A stretch of DNA of 64,000 bases from Cyanidiococcus yangmingshanensis (taxonomy: Eukaryota; Rhodophyta; Bangiophyceae; Cyanidiales; Cyanidiaceae). A model generated the notes under the pieces. That model made no database searches and was not told the DNA's origin. It saw only the letters and a list, made by a program, of their open reading frames with translations. Of this stretch, positions 49,710 through 60,260 are shown one piece after another; the stretch's first letter is position 1, and each line of letters opens with the position of its first letter. The stretch covers positions 496,001 through 560,000 of the forward strand of contig VWRR01000001.1 of NCBI GenBank assembly GCA_013995675.1, given 5' to 3'. A program made the translations under genes and the position numbers.

Positions 49710-49860
49710 ACTCGACGGCCGGATTTGGCGGCCTCAACACAGACGCCTACAGAGATCGAAATCAAAGTCCCGACGACCATGATGGGCTTCATGCTGAGAT
49801 GCATCGGCCCTGAGCGCGAAACTTGATCAATGGTCTTCGTCATGTCATCGGTGCTATCGT

Positions 49861-50805
49861 TTACGACGATCCGTTCATGACGTCCTGTAAGGAGCTCAGA
49901 AAGGGAGGCTCCAGCATGTCGCGAGGTTCAATCGTTGCGCTCGCTCCGAACACATATCGGATACTCTCTACGGAGATGCTAAACGAGAGCATACTCAGTG
50001 CAAGTACCGCATTTCGAGCCCTGCAGAACGCTTTAGCATCGCTCGTGGTCAAGGCTGGAACCAACGGCACTTTGACCCCTCTGCTCTGTGGAAGTTGCTC
50101 CTGATTGGGTTCGGCGCTATCCGACTCGTCTGTGCTCCAATAGATCCAGATATAGCCGTTGACCCCAAGAACAGCACAGAGCCGGGGATATCCGAGTGAG
50201 GCAAACGCACGGCTGGTGCGGTGGATAAGACCAGGCGGCACCGCAACGAATAGACCTAGCTGTTGCAGCTTGCCGAGCTTGTCTTCGAGGCGGGTATGCA
50301 GCATGATAGTACCATCTGCCTTGACCTCCTGCACTTCTGCCGCAATCAAGTCATGCTCAGCGTAAAAAGAACGCATGTTGAGCTCATCCTCTCGGGTGCG
50401 ACGGCGTTGTACAGCGCCCGGTAAACGAATCGCAAACAAGGTCAACACTGCATCCTGCCGGGCTTGAATATCGACTTTCCAACGACGCGAGGCAGGAAGC
50501 ACCTGAACGATCCGACCAACAACAACGTCGCCTACGTTGGGAATGTAGCGTCCACGCCACGAACGCACTGTGACAAGCTTGTTGATGCGCTCTACAGCAC
50601 CGGCCAGCGTCGCCCGCAACACAGTTGGGTCGTCATTCAGGGTCCAAGAGATCCCATGACCGCGGAGTGTGTTTTGCTCCGGTGCGTGGATGGCGTCGCC
50701 TGGTAAAACCAGCGCCGAAGCGGGCAGAATTGCGGGCACTGAACGCTCCAGATTCAGTGGCGGATGAAAACGCTTACAAGAAGACGACTCCGAATCGACT
50801 TCCAT
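49861..50805 (-). CDS. RRP4: Exosome subunit Rrp4 (EXOSC2)
   Basis: 314 residues from the ATG at 50805 (the frame is open to a GTG at 50814). The N-terminal domain has VLPGDAIHA and RGHGISW. The S1 domain is RYIPNVGDVVVGRIVQVLPA with WKVDIQARQDAVLTLFAIRL. RRTREDELNMRSFYAEHDLI and AAEVQEVKADGTIMLHTR follow. The KH-type domain has the GxNG loop (GVNGYIWIYW, about 213-222). Rrp4 is one of three cap proteins that thread RNA into the 3'-5' exosome in nucleus and cytoplasm. The domain order is complete and the length is usual. Confidence 0.95.
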   Translation of the reverse strand: MEVDSESSSCKRFHPPLNLERSVPAILPASALVLPGDAIHAPEQNTLRGHGISWTLNDDPTVLRATLAGAVERINKLVTVRSWRGRYIPNVGDVVVGRIVQVLPASRRWKVDIQARQDAVLTLFAIRLPGAVQRRRTREDELNMRSFYAEHDLIAAEVQEVKADGTIMLHTRLEDKLGKLQQLGLFVAVPPGLIHRTSRAFASLGYPRLCAVLGVNGYIWIYWSTDESDSAEPNQEQLPQSRGVKVPLVPALTTSDAKAFCRARNAVLALSMLSFSISVESIRYVFGASATIEPRDMLEPPFLSSLQDVMNGSS

Positions 50806-51800
50806 GGCCTCCACCCCACGCGAACTATGAAGATCGAGCTGCAGTTATCCGGAATCGTATGCTTGGACCAAGTCCAGCGTTATGCTGCCACGGACCGAGG
50901 TATTCGTGTGAGCGACTCGCTGGAGACGAACGTCCGCCCTTGAACAAAACCCCAACTAGGGTCTCAATCGTCTCGAGTCGACGGACACAGACTCGTTGCT
51001 CACCTGTCGGTAAAGGGCCTCACCTACAGGACCAGAATTGAGATCATTCGCCGAACGATTGCCGAAACGCTCAGTGCGAAAACGAAGCACGTCAAGGCGC
51101 GTTCGAAATAGGCACGACCAACACCGCTGCACTCATCTGGTTGCGATCCAGCGCGATTCGAAACTCAGTCATGGACCGTATGTTGGTTTCAGGTTCGAAC
51201 TCGAGTATGTTGCTGGGGCACGGTGAGGGAGTCCAATGCTTCGATACTCTAGCGTTTGACTAGATCGACTTGAGAGATGGTTGCACGTGCGGAATGGGTT
51301 TGTTTTTACCCTGAACTTGCGCTAGAGAAGCAACCGAGAGAGAGGCTCTCGCGGTCCGCACTTTTAGATGAACGTTCTCGGCGGCAAACGACTCTGATCT
51401 CAGGTCGTGAGCGCACCTTTCCAAGCGCTTCATACACGCCCGCGATAGCCATCGATATCAGATAAGCACACACGACTTGCTTAGGAAAGTCGAAGGTGCT
51501 TGGCCACAGAGTCGTCGGTGCAGCACGCGCCTGATATATGTCTTGGCCGAACCATACGGTAGGACGTTCATCAAACGCAGTTCATTACGAGGTGCAGTGC
51601 ATCTGCTACGATGGGGAGTCAGTTTTCGGTTGGTGGTGAAGCCGACACGATAACCACGCTTTCCAGCCGTGAATTTCGTGTTTCCGTACTTGCCCGCAGA
51701 GTGATCGACGCCCTCCTATCCAAATACTAGGCAGAAGCGTGAACATATCTTGTTGCGGTTCATACAAATCAGTGCAATTTCCGAGGAGTATATTCATCAC
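50806..51800. other. Intergenic region between RRP4 and the plastid-type orphan
   Basis: About 995 bp. The frame antisense to RRP4 (50625-51041) and short frames at 51038-51226 and 51606-51800 lack motifs. Nothing recognised. Confidence 0.45.
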
Positions 51801-53387
51801 TCAGGCGGACTCGATGCTCTGGAGCGTGATTCGCTGAAACCTGCTCTCGACTTGCGGCTCAGGTGACTGAATATCTGGTGAGCAGAGAATATCCTCAGCA
51901 TCCTCTAAAAGGTCTCCTGCTTCAAAGTGGATTCGCCGGAGAGCATCGTAAAGGTAGCGGAACATGCGGCTCAAGGCAATGTAGGCGTTCGAGCTTGCCT
52001 GCGCCAAAGATGCGGCCAACCCACCGACTCTCGCCGTTGTCTCTACCGGGTCCGGTGGCTCTCTAAGGAGCCGCTCCTCGCCGGTGCGATCCCGCTCCAG
52101 AGCAATCTGACCCAACCAGTGCAACTCGGCTGGCAAACGTGCTCGATATGTTTCTCGAGTTCGCAAGAAGCTTCGAATCTGAAGGAGCGCGTGTACAACC
52201 TTTTGGTTGACGTTGCGGGGGTCCTGCAGACGGCGCATCTCCCAAGCCGCTGATGCTGCATAGACCACGAGCCATATGGCAACCAGGTTCGCTGACGACG
52301 CATCCTTCAGCGTCGATTCCACCAACGACTCTAGCTGTTCTGCTGGCACCTTTAACATCTCTTCCAAAAGTTCTTGCACCGTTCGTTCCGCTTCATTCAA
52401 CGCCCTCATCAAGGGTGCGTCAATGATGCGGACACTCTGTTGAGCTCGAAACGCAAGCAACGTCAACCGATCTCGTTCGGTTGTCTGACCTCGATGCTCT
52501 GCCGCAAGACGCAGCGCGCTCAGGCCATAAAAGAAGCGGTTGTCAAAATAATGCCGGTTTGCAGCAATGGCGGCCACACCGGCTTTGGTAAGACCCTGCA
52601 GCGCTACCTGTTGAAGAGGAGCGTAAGCCTGAGTTTGCGGTTGTGATTTTCGCACTCCCTCTAACTGTTCAAGATCTTCGTCCCGCAGAAGCGCCTCCTC
52701 AGCAAAGGCGAACAGTTGGCGAAAGCGGTAGGTCATTGGCGCCCGTTGCTTAATCACATCTGCATCGGCCAACTGTAACGCTTGCATAACTTGGGAGAGC
52801 TCCTGATTAGAGCGCAGGCTCACCCCAGAAAGAAGTTCTTGCACGGCCTTTTCAGTGCGCGGTTGTTGAACATGAAGCGTATGCCGCTCGTCAGCGTCTG
52901 TCGCGTCAGACGCGGCGGAGACTTCAGCAGCCACCGCACGGTCCCTATCGTCTCTATGAGCGTGCCCATTTCCCGACATATCTTTGGATTCGCCCAGGCT
53001 TTGCTCTTGGTTCACAGCCGTTAAAGTCACATCATCACCAACATCGTCCGGCGACTTGGGCCCAGTTTCGTGAGTAACTCGAGACCCAAGTTGCTCCTGC
53101 TCTGTTGGCCTGGAAACAGGCTGCCGTTGCGATGTAGGTTCAAACCCACCGCCTCCATCAGACTTGCGTTTCGCTCGGTTCGAACGCTTCTTCGCAAGCG
53201 CGACCAGTCGCACCGCCCTGGTCGGGTCGCTCGCGTACTTTACGGGTCTGTCGCCTGGCACCAGAGAGCTGCCCTGCGGCCAAGCCGAGTTGCACCGAGC
53301 AAACTGGCCGCAAAAGTGAGCTTTTCGTCGCCATGCGACGGGTCCAGCACCGATAAACAAGACGGGAAGACTCATAAAACAAAGCAT
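51801..53387 (-). CDS. Unrecognised, probably plastid-targeted helical protein
   Basis: 528 residues from the ATG at 53387. The N-terminal 70 residues (MLCFMSLPVLFIGAGPVAWR, then RKAHFCGQFARCNSAWPQ) are hydrophobic then basic, with almost no acidic residues, compatible with a plastid transit peptide. A disordered acidic/Gln-rich linker covers about 75-190. From about 200 to 520 the protein is almost wholly helical (SNQELSQVMQALQLADADVI, YRFRQLFAFAEEALLRDEDL, HYFDNRFFYGLSALRLAAEH), with a moderately hydrophobic segment (ANLVAIWLVVYAASAAWEMR) near 380. I cannot assign a family. The single clean frame and length make it a confident gene with unknown function. Confidence 0.75.
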   Translation of the reverse strand: MLCFMSLPVLFIGAGPVAWRRKAHFCGQFARCNSAWPQGSSLVPGDRPVKYASDPTRAVRLVALAKKRSNRAKRKSDGGGGFEPTSQRQPVSRPTEQEQLGSRVTHETGPKSPDDVGDDVTLTAVNQEQSLGESKDMSGNGHAHRDDRDRAVAAEVSAASDATDADERHTLHVQQPRTEKAVQELLSGVSLRSNQELSQVMQALQLADADVIKQRAPMTYRFRQLFAFAEEALLRDEDLEQLEGVRKSQPQTQAYAPLQQVALQGLTKAGVAAIAANRHYFDNRFFYGLSALRLAAEHRGQTTERDRLTLLAFRAQQSVRIIDAPLMRALNEAERTVQELLEEMLKVPAEQLESLVESTLKDASSANLVAIWLVVYAASAAWEMRRLQDPRNVNQKVVHALLQIRSFLRTRETYRARLPAELHWLGQIALERDRTGEERLLREPPDPVETTARVGGLAASLAQASSNAYIALSRMFRYLYDALRRIHFEAGDLLEDAEDILCSPDIQSPEPQVESRFQRITLQSIESA

Positions 53388-54683
53388 ACCCTCCTGTCCT
53401 CACCAAAAACGAAACTCCGGCTGCGAACACACAATCGGATACAGGTTCACGTGACGAACGACGCCGCGGCAGGCCAGGGCGGGTCGCTGGCCAGCCTTGG
53501 CCCGCAGATCGCTGGGATCCACCCAGCGAGTGATGCGCGACTCAACAGTGATGGAAGATGACTCGATTGGCCGTATACTGATCCATCAATAGAGACAAAG
53601 AAGATCTTCAAGTTCTTTCTGGCAAAAAAAGTCTCAGAGTGTGGCATGCGTCAGGAAGCGCGCTTTCTTTCGAACAGAGGCATGAGCGAGCCATTCTGGT
53701 CTCACCGCTCGCAGCGGGCCAATTCTGACCTAGTCGTTGGCGGTGGCAACCCTGCCAACGCGGACGCTATACCTTTTCCTTGTCTCTTTTCAGCGCGCAG
53801 ATTTCAAATTCGGATTTGCGCCTCGTTGATGGGTTCATCACAGCGTCGTTGGAAATCATGGCGAATTTATTCGAAGCTCGTACCATACACAAACCTTCAA
53901 ATCTCTGGTACGACCGGTTAAAGCTAAGAGCTAGACTTCGTATGCATCCTCGACCGCTCGTACAGCGCTGCGTGCTCGCCGATGCACGCAAGCCCTTCTT
54001 CCGTTGTCGATGTGCACGGCCAATATGAGCAGAAGTTTCAAGAATTTTTCTTCCTGCATTGAGTCTACGTAACGCACAGCACTGGGGAACCTACGAGTCT
54101 GGAACGCTACGGGCACTGACTGCGCCACGGCAAACGGTTGTCTCCTTCCGCATGATGAAACGAAAGGCTTTGAGCGGTGAGGCATCACGCATTCGAAACC
54201 AAGCATGTATACGCATTTTGCCTCTACTACCTCTATGCAAACTGGATGCATGGGCCACATTCGGGTTGGACGGAGCGTAGAGTCAGTGTCGCAGGACGAG
54301 TACGGTCTTCCAAACTGTATCGCTCTGTAGATGTTGCCGTTACCGATGATGACGATGATCGGGAATAACGCCCAATATATACAGCTTTTAACGTTTGCAA
54401 GAACAAAGAAAGAGGACCTACGCCCAAACGGTCTCAATGTTTTTGGCCGCGGCTCCAGCGACCCGGAACATCGATGCATCCTAGGCGACACTCCTTTTGA
54501 GCGGATTCTCATCGCCACAAGTTCCGCTTGAGGAGGGCAGCTGCGGACGCTCGCGTCTATGAGTGTGGATTCATAGACTGTTGCCCGTCCAGAAACGACG
54601 TATCCCATCTGTACGTACGTCCTCAGCCACGCCATAAACCGTCCTACCTGTATCAAGCGGAGGCAGTGCAGGAAGCCCGTTGT
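53388..54683. other. Intergenic region between plastid-type orphan and mitochondrial L11
   Basis: About 1.3 kb. A 241-codon minus frame (53931-54656) and shorter plus frames (53646-53921, 53780-54028, 54059-54280) overlap one another. None has a recognisable motif, so none is called as a gene. Confidence 0.35.
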
Positions 54684-55232
54684 CTATTCATCAACCGGGG
54701 TCACGAGTTCAGGTCGGGGCCCAGAGCTTTGGCCAGCGGGCGCCAGCGCGCGGTCGTCGACAATACGAATGCCCATGCTACGCGCCGTGCCTATAATGCT
54801 CTTGCATAGAGACTCCAGACTCGTGTAGCGCAGGTTTGCGTCCTGCTGCTTGATTTGCGCCAACTCGTAGACAGCAGATAACGTCACTGGCTCGCCTACG
54901 AAGGTTCGCCCGGGGTTCGAGCTACCTTTTTCCACTCCAGCAAGACGGCGGAGGAAAAACGAGACTGGTGGTTTGCGTGTTTCAAAAACAAAACTTCGAT
55001 CAGTGTACGCAGTGATGAGCGTGGGAATCGGGACCCCCTCCTCTATCGCTGCCGTCGACTGGTTGAACTCCTTACAGAACTGCATAATGTTCAAACCGAC
55101 TTGACCAAGACGCGGACCGATCGGCGGACCTGGTGCCGCTTTTCCAGCGGGAAGCAGCATTTTTAACCGCTGCCGTACGGCTTTCGCTCCAGTCGAGAGC
55201 GCCGTCTTTGCCTTCCCACCAGAGGCGCTCAT
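54684..55232 (-). CDS. MRPL11: Mitochondrial ribosomal protein L11
   Basis: 182 residues from the ATG at 55232 (MSASGGKAKTALSTG; the frame is open to a TTG at 55313). The L11 core is clear: KMLLPAGKAAPGPPIGPRLG, QVGLNIMQFCKEFNQ, VPIPTLITAYTDRSFVFETR, KPPVSFFLRRLAGVEKGSSN and IIGTARSMGIRIVDD. L11 binds the GTPase-associated centre of 23S-type rRNA. Red-algal plastids normally encode their own L11, so this nuclear bacterial-type copy is most likely mitochondrial; that is inference. It is divergent from proteasome alpha4, with about 200 bp shared. Confidence 0.93.
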   Translation of the reverse strand: MSASGGKAKTALSTGAKAVRQRLKMLLPAGKAAPGPPIGPRLGQVGLNIMQFCKEFNQSTAAIEEGVPIPTLITAYTDRSFVFETRKPPVSFFLRRLAGVEKGSSNPGRTFVGEPVTLSAVYELAQIKQQDANLRYTSLESLCKSIIGTARSMGIRIVDDRALAPAGQSSGPRPELVTPVDE

Positions 55233-55434
55233 CGAGGCCGCGTGACGTGCACCGGAACATAAACTCTGACTCGGACGGGAAAGCGACGCTTCAGGAGGTG
55301 CCCATGCGCACAACCACGAACGTACCTAATTGGGATCAAAGCTGTATGAAATGGTCAGACTTGCAGCGTTGGCCGCTCACTCCATCAGCGCGTCACTTGT
55401 GCTCTCAACCTCTGCATTCTTGAACGTGACAATC

Positions 55435-56283
55435 ATGTCGCGCTACGATCGGGCGATCACAGTGTTCTCCCCAGATGGTCACCTATTTCAAGTGGAGTAC
55501 GCGCTGGAAGCCGTGAAGAAAGGAACTGCTGCGGTCGCAGTGCGAAGTCCGGAAGCGATCATCCTCGCTGTCGAGCGCAAGGCAACGGCGAAACTACAGG
55601 ACCCGCGCACTGTTCGCAAGATCGTCAAACTGGACCAACATCTGCTGATGACCTTTGCAGGCCTCACGGCAGATGCGCGTATCTTGATCAACAGAGCACG
55701 AGTAGAGTGTCAATCGTACCGCCTCACGGTAGAGGATGCGCCCTCTGTTGAGTACATCGCCAAGTATATTGCCCAGATTCAGCAGCGCTATACGCAGTCG
55801 GGTGGCGTGCGTCCCTTTGGCATCTCGACGCTCGTCGCGGGTTTCGACGCAGACGGTAAGCCCAGATTGTTCCAAACGGAACCTGCTGGTACGTATTTGG
55901 AATGGAAGGCAGCTGCAATTGGTCGCAACGCCAAAATCATGCTTGAGAAGTTGGAGAAGCATTACCGGGAAGCGGGCGCGTCTGGAACTACACCGACACC
56001 AGATTCAGCAGCAGCGACGCCCGCGACGGAACATGCTGCTGATGTTGTTGTTGTCGATTCCGAGGCAGCGGCCTTGCGATTAGCGCTATTGGCGCTTTTG
56101 GAGGTTGTGGAAAGCAGTAGCAAGAATATAGAGGTGGCCCTTGTCCGGAGAGATGGCAGCATTGAGACGCTCTCGGACGACTTGGTGATGCAACAAGTAA
56201 CCCAAATCGAGGAAGAAAAGAAGGCGGCAGAGGAAGCCAGGAACCAACGAAGAACGGACGTAGATGCCGACGCGGCAACCTGA
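55435..56283 (+). CDS. PSMA7: 20S proteasome alpha4 subunit (PSMA7/Pre6 type)
   Basis: 282 residues. The conserved start is the ATG at 55435 ([20 protein letters not shown], then [11 protein letters not shown]), which carries the alpha-subunit signature; an in-frame ATG at 55351 would add a 28-residue hydrophobic extension and is not favoured. [60 protein letters not shown] and [20 protein letters not shown] match alpha4. After residue about 180 there is an Ala/Thr-rich insert ([20 protein letters not shown]) absent from typical alpha4 (about 248 residues). The C-terminus is charged and helical. The protein is a structural ring subunit of the 26S proteasome. Confidence 0.95.
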   Translation: MSRYDRAITVFSPDGHLFQVEYALEAVKKGTAAVAVRSPEAIILAVERKATAKLQDPRTVRKIVKLDQHLLMTFAGLTADARILINRARVECQSYRLTVEDAPSVEYIAKYIAQIQQRYTQSGGVRPFGISTLVAGFDADGKPRLFQTEPAGTYLEWKAAAIGRNAKIMLEKLEKHYREAGASGTTPTPDSAAATPATEHAADVVVVDSEAAALRLALLALLEVVESSSKNIEVALVRRDGSIETLSDDLVMQQVTQIEEEKKAAEEARNQRRTDVDADAAT

Positions 56284-56879
56284 GACTAACCCGTCCAGTT
56301 CGCCAAGCCGCAAGCGCTCAGCTGGCCGACCTCGTAAGTGACTTGGCATGGCCCTCTGAACCAGATCCGGTTTCGACCTTGCTCCACATTTTCTGTCTCG
56401 CGCTGCAAGCGAATGCACGGATAGTGATGGTCGACATTCGAACTCATCGCTCGACGACTAGACTGCGCGCTGGACTCTGATCCCAGTCTTAAAGTGACTT
56501 TCTGTATATCGTTCGAAACATACAGATGTCGTATAATCAAGTTGAACTCGGGTGGATCTGCTGCGATCAGTGACCGAATCTTCACCTAGTTCGGAGCCTG
56601 GATCAAGTGCAGTGCTGATGCCTAGAGCAGCTCCGCGTCTCGATGGATCGTAAAGCAGATCTGATTTCGTTTTTGATACCGAGATTCTCAGAACGGAGCG
56701 CATAGATGGACGCGAACACTGAAGCGCTCAAGATCTTTCATTTGTTCTCGTCGTCGGAGAGGAATCTTATGATTCGGGGGGCACGATTGACGACAATGCC
56801 CTTGCCAGTGCTCGCTGAAACGCACCGCAATCTGGTGAACTTGGTCGATGACGGCTCGAGACCTTGGTCTAGACAAGGG
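56284..56879. other. Convergent gap between proteasome alpha4 and MnmA
   Basis: About 600 bp. A plus frame from the ATG at 56706 (MDANTEALKIFHLFSSSERN) runs to 56930, overlapping the 3' end of MnmA. It has no known motif and was not called. Confidence 0.45.
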
Positions 56880-58172
56880 CTAGGCGTCTTTTACAACCAG
56901 CGATGTCGATCGCGCCGCGCAGTTCGTTAGCCACGGCGGTGCGTTTTCAAGTTCTCGAATCAGGCGCCGGACAGTTCCGCCCCCAATGCACAAGTCGTTA
57001 TGGTAGAGAACGACAGCCTGGCCTGGAGCGGTTACAGGAGCGCTGGGCTTTGAACCTGGAACAATCACTTGAATGAGCTGAATGCTTTGAAGGTTGGCCT
57101 CAAGGTGCGTTTGCGCGGCATCGCCTGGTGACGCTGATTCGGCCTGATTACATAAGCGCACAATGCATGGACTAGGGGTTTGTCGGTACCAAGCCTGAAA
57201 ATGCAAGCCGCGCCGGATACAGTCGCTTGTGGACCGGGCCTGCTCACGATCGATCCATGCCCTCCACAGATCAAAGGGCTCGACTTCGTAGCCCCAACAG
57301 AACAAGGCTGGATTTGAGCGACCAGCACAGACATAGAGCACACCGGACTGTGGGTCCTTGTCGCATACGTAGAAGGCGTGCGGCAGACCACCCAGGCGAA
57401 CTCGCTGGCCCAGCGTAAGGTACGGCGAAACGAATCCCAGCAGACGACCAGTATCGACGTCGATGGCTCTCCATGCAGCACTCGTCGGTAAAAATTCATC
57501 GAGCAACGACGTGATCGATCCCCTGCGACCGACAAAACAAATCCCGCGACTGGATGCCCGATTCGCGTTGGGCAGCCCTAGCTCTCGAGCCAGGGCCCGT
57601 ACATCTTTTTTGGTCCAATGACCGAGCGGGAATCGTAGTCTCGTTAACGCATCGGGCGCAACACTCGCCAGGAAATACGTCTGGTCTTTGTCACGGTCGA
57701 AAGCGCGAAACAGTTGTCCGTTTTGACAACGAGCGTAGTGTCCAGTCGCCAGCAAATTCGTTTGGCGAGCCGCATGTCGAAGCAGGACCCCAAATTTGAT
57801 GTAGCGATTACAAGCCAGATCCGGATTCGGGGTCAAACCGTTGCGGTATCCCTCGACAAAATGCGGCATGAAAACCTCGTTCCAGTACTCTGGTCGCAGG
57901 TCAATCTCCTGAAAATCGTCGAGTTTCAGATAGCCTGCTACTTGCTGGGCTGCCAACCGATCATCGCGATAAGCGCAGTCCTCCTTCTCGTCACCAGTCC
58001 CCCAAGAGCGCAGGAAGACTCCGCGCACGCGCAAACCTTCCTGTTTCAAAAGCCACGCACTGATTGCCGAGTCAACACCCCCCGACAACGCCACCGTGAT
58101 TTCGCTCCCCTTTGAATGCAGTTGTTGATGAACGAGTCGCTCCTGCAGAATCTTTCTCGCAATTCGATGCAT
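56880..58172 (-). CDS. MNMA: tRNA 2-thiouridylase MnmA/TRMU
   Basis: 430 residues from the ATG at 58172 (the frame is open to a TTG at 58178). The PP-loop ATPase motif SGGVDSA lies near residue 30. The two catalytic cysteines are in NPDLACNRYIKFG (near 115-120) and SSRGICFVG (near 208-213). GHYARCQNGQLFRAFDRDKD, QTYFLASV and LGLPNANR are also typical. The enzyme installs the 2-thio group on the wobble uridine of mitochondrial (and possibly plastid) tRNA-Lys, -Glu and -Gln. The C-terminal beta-barrel is recognisable but contains an insert. The N-terminal extension is too short to show targeting clearly. The gene is intact and divergent from FabI. Confidence 0.94.
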   Translation of the reverse strand: MHRIARKILQERLVHQQLHSKGSEITVALSGGVDSAISAWLLKQEGLRVRGVFLRSWGTGDEKEDCAYRDDRLAAQQVAGYLKLDDFQEIDLRPEYWNEVFMPHFVEGYRNGLTPNPDLACNRYIKFGVLLRHAARQTNLLATGHYARCQNGQLFRAFDRDKDQTYFLASVAPDALTRLRFPLGHWTKKDVRALARELGLPNANRASSRGICFVGRRGSITSLLDEFLPTSAAWRAIDVDTGRLLGFVSPYLTLGQRVRLGGLPHAFYVCDKDPQSGVLYVCAGRSNPALFCWGYEVEPFDLWRAWIDREQARSTSDCIRRGLHFQAWYRQTPSPCIVRLCNQAESASPGDAAQTHLEANLQSIQLIQVIVPGSKPSAPVTAPGQAVVLYHNDLCIGGGTVRRLIRELENAPPWLTNCAARSTSLVVKDA

Positions 58173-59047
58173 ATTCAAAATTCGATGAGTCTACCGATAT
58201 AGAGACAACTCACGTTGCGTCGACAATTCCTCAATGTGCTACAACACTACCCCCAAGCCGAAATTCTAGCGATCAGCAAATCGAGTGGTTTACGCATACA
58301 CCACCTCAACGCGAGCGTCTCAAACCGCGCTGAATGCAGAACGTGACCACTTGACGAGTAAAGCACGAGTGCTCCTGCAAAATCACCGTGCCAGACTCAA
58401 TACTATCGTTCCTGAGGGCTCTTCGAAGAACAAGCTCGGTGCGCGACAGCACCTCAGCACGTCCACCGCGCTCTCCCTGGTCCCGTGGCCCACTCCGTAC
58501 ACACCCGGCATGCGCGTCGCTCGTTCAAAAGCGTGCGCAGTCCAAAGTCGAATCAACCAAACTCCTCAAAATAGTGATTGCTCAGAAACAGAAGTTTACG
58601 CCCAGTTGAATGCAAAGGTGAGCGCCAACGATCATGTTATGAGACACTCCGGCCGGTCAAAGCGACGCTGGCTTTGACACCGACTGGGTGTACCCGCCGA
58701 CGCTCGCTCGTCTCTGTCGTGCGCTCTGGACCAGTCCACAGAACAATGAAAGCGCCCTCGACGACTCAACTCGTCTCGCTTGCGTAAGGTTCGGTTTCAG
58801 ACCAGCAGCTTGGATCGTCGACCGCTAATTGTCGTTCCAGTAGCAGAGGCGTCCTTCGAAAGCCGGCATTCGTTGGTGATATAGCCACGGCTCGTCGGCC
58901 TGGCGCCGGGCGTCTCTCGGCTGTCGTCGCCGCAGCCAATACTGGACGCACTCGCTCTGTCCAGGAGTGGGCGTGCTCTCGTCCAACTCGGTTGAGGCAG
59001 TTGCAACAGTAGAAACATTTCTCTCACGTCCGATAAACTTTTTCTGA
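58173..59047. other. Divergent upstream region of MnmA and FabI
   Basis: About 875 bp with several overlapping short frames on both strands and no recognisable motif or RNA gene. Confidence 0.5.
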
Positions 59048-60067
59048 ATGGCATTTCTCGTTCCTTGGAAGAGCATTGGTTTCGAGGTTCGGGCGCCGAG
59101 GGCGCTACGCACGGCTCCGTCGACTGGTTGGACCCGGCGCTGGGTACCCTCTCCGCGACTGGTGCCGACTAGACCTGCAGTTTCGTGGCGGTCTCTCGTC
59201 TCTACTGCCTCACCTGATCAAGTGGTCGGTGCCGAGCCGACGGTTCCACTGATTGATCTGCGCGGGAAACGTGCGCTGATAACGGGTATTGCGAACCAGC
59301 GCTCGATCGCCTATGGTGTTGCGCAACAGCTGAGACGTGCTGGCGCTGAGCTCGGCATCACGTACCTGCCAGTGAACGAGCGCGCTGAAAGTAAAGTATC
59401 CAAACTGGTTGAGCCATTGGGGGCAAGTTTTTTGCACGCTTGTGACGTGCAGTCGCGCTCGGACCTCGAGGGCCTCTTTGAGACAATCAAACAGAAATGG
59501 GGTGGTCTCGATATCCTAGTACACTGCCTGGCGTTTGCGAATCGCGAAGACCTCGAGGGTGACTTTAGTCGAACGTCTCGAAATGGGTTCAATGTTGCGC
59601 TCAATGTGAGCACTTATTCCTTCATCGAGATGTGCGGATTGGCGAAACCGCTCTTCCGCAACGGAGGTTCTGTTGTTACGCTGAGCTACCTCGGCGCAGA
59701 GCGAGTCGTCCCGAACTACAACGTGATGGGCGTTGCCAAGGCCGGTCTAGAATGTGCGGTGCGATACTTGGCGGCGGAGCTCGGTCCGGATTGTGGAGTT
59801 CGCGTGAATGGCGTCTCAGCTGGGCCAATTCGGACGCTAGCCTCATCGGCGATCTCTGGGATCACAACGATGATTCGCAATGTGGAACAGAACGCCCCAC
59901 TTCGTCGCACGGTCACTCAGGAAGAGGTAGGGAAAGCGGCAACTTTCTTGCTCAGCGATGCTGCATCAGGGATCACTGGACAGATACTGTATGTGGACTC
60001 TGGTTACGCGATCATGGGGTCTCCGTCTTTTGCGTCACCGCGAGACGGCAACGTTGCAAACTCGTGA
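59048..60067 (+). CDS. FABI: Enoyl-[acyl-carrier-protein] reductase FabI, plastid
   Basis: 339 residues from the ATG at 59048. The first 65 are Arg/Pro/Ser-rich (FEVRAPRALRTAPSTGWTRR), a plausible transit peptide. Then comes the FabI core: ALITGIANQRSIAYGVAQQL for NADH binding, GGLDILVHCLAFANREDLEG, NGFNVALNVSTYSFIEM, and the active site YNVMGVAKAGLE (Tyr near 224, Lys seven residues on). VNGVSAGPIRTLASSAI and DSGYAIMG close the fold. FabI catalyses the last step of each type II fatty-acid elongation cycle in plastids. It belongs to the divergent short-chain reductases, the usual plant and red-algal form. All active-site residues are present. Confidence 0.97.
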   Translation: MAFLVPWKSIGFEVRAPRALRTAPSTGWTRRWVPSPRLVPTRPAVSWRSLVSTASPDQVVGAEPTVPLIDLRGKRALITGIANQRSIAYGVAQQLRRAGAELGITYLPVNERAESKVSKLVEPLGASFLHACDVQSRSDLEGLFETIKQKWGGLDILVHCLAFANREDLEGDFSRTSRNGFNVALNVSTYSFIEMCGLAKPLFRNGGSVVTLSYLGAERVVPNYNVMGVAKAGLECAVRYLAAELGPDCGVRVNGVSAGPIRTLASSAISGITTMIRNVEQNAPLRRTVTQEEVGKAATFLLSDAASGITGQILYVDSGYAIMGSPSFASPRDGNVANS

Positions 60068-60260
60068 ATGACTCGCTGTGAACTTGGCGGGCACCACAGA
60101 AAGGGTCTCGGGGCGCTCCTAATTAGGGAGAAACTCCCGGACGGATGGCATTCGCAGAAGAGCGATCCGAACATATTGAAGAGGAGCGACACGTTCATAC
60201 CCACGGAATGATAATCGAGTTTCTCCATCGGATGAAGTCGCCATCGTAACCGAGTTCACC
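60068..60260. other. Convergent gap after FabI
   Basis: About 190 bp between two 3' ends, with no recognisable element. Confidence 0.5.

Larger units (their letters stand above)
49073..49860. other. Intergenic region between LSM14 and RRP4
   Basis: About 790 bp holding a (GGT)7 microsatellite and a questionable 126-codon frame, both listed separately. Confidence 0.5.

Noticed and set aside
53931-54656. 241-codon minus frame as a gene
   Set aside because: Composition rich in Arg, Cys and aromatic residues, no motif, and overlapped by competing frames. Kept as intergenic.
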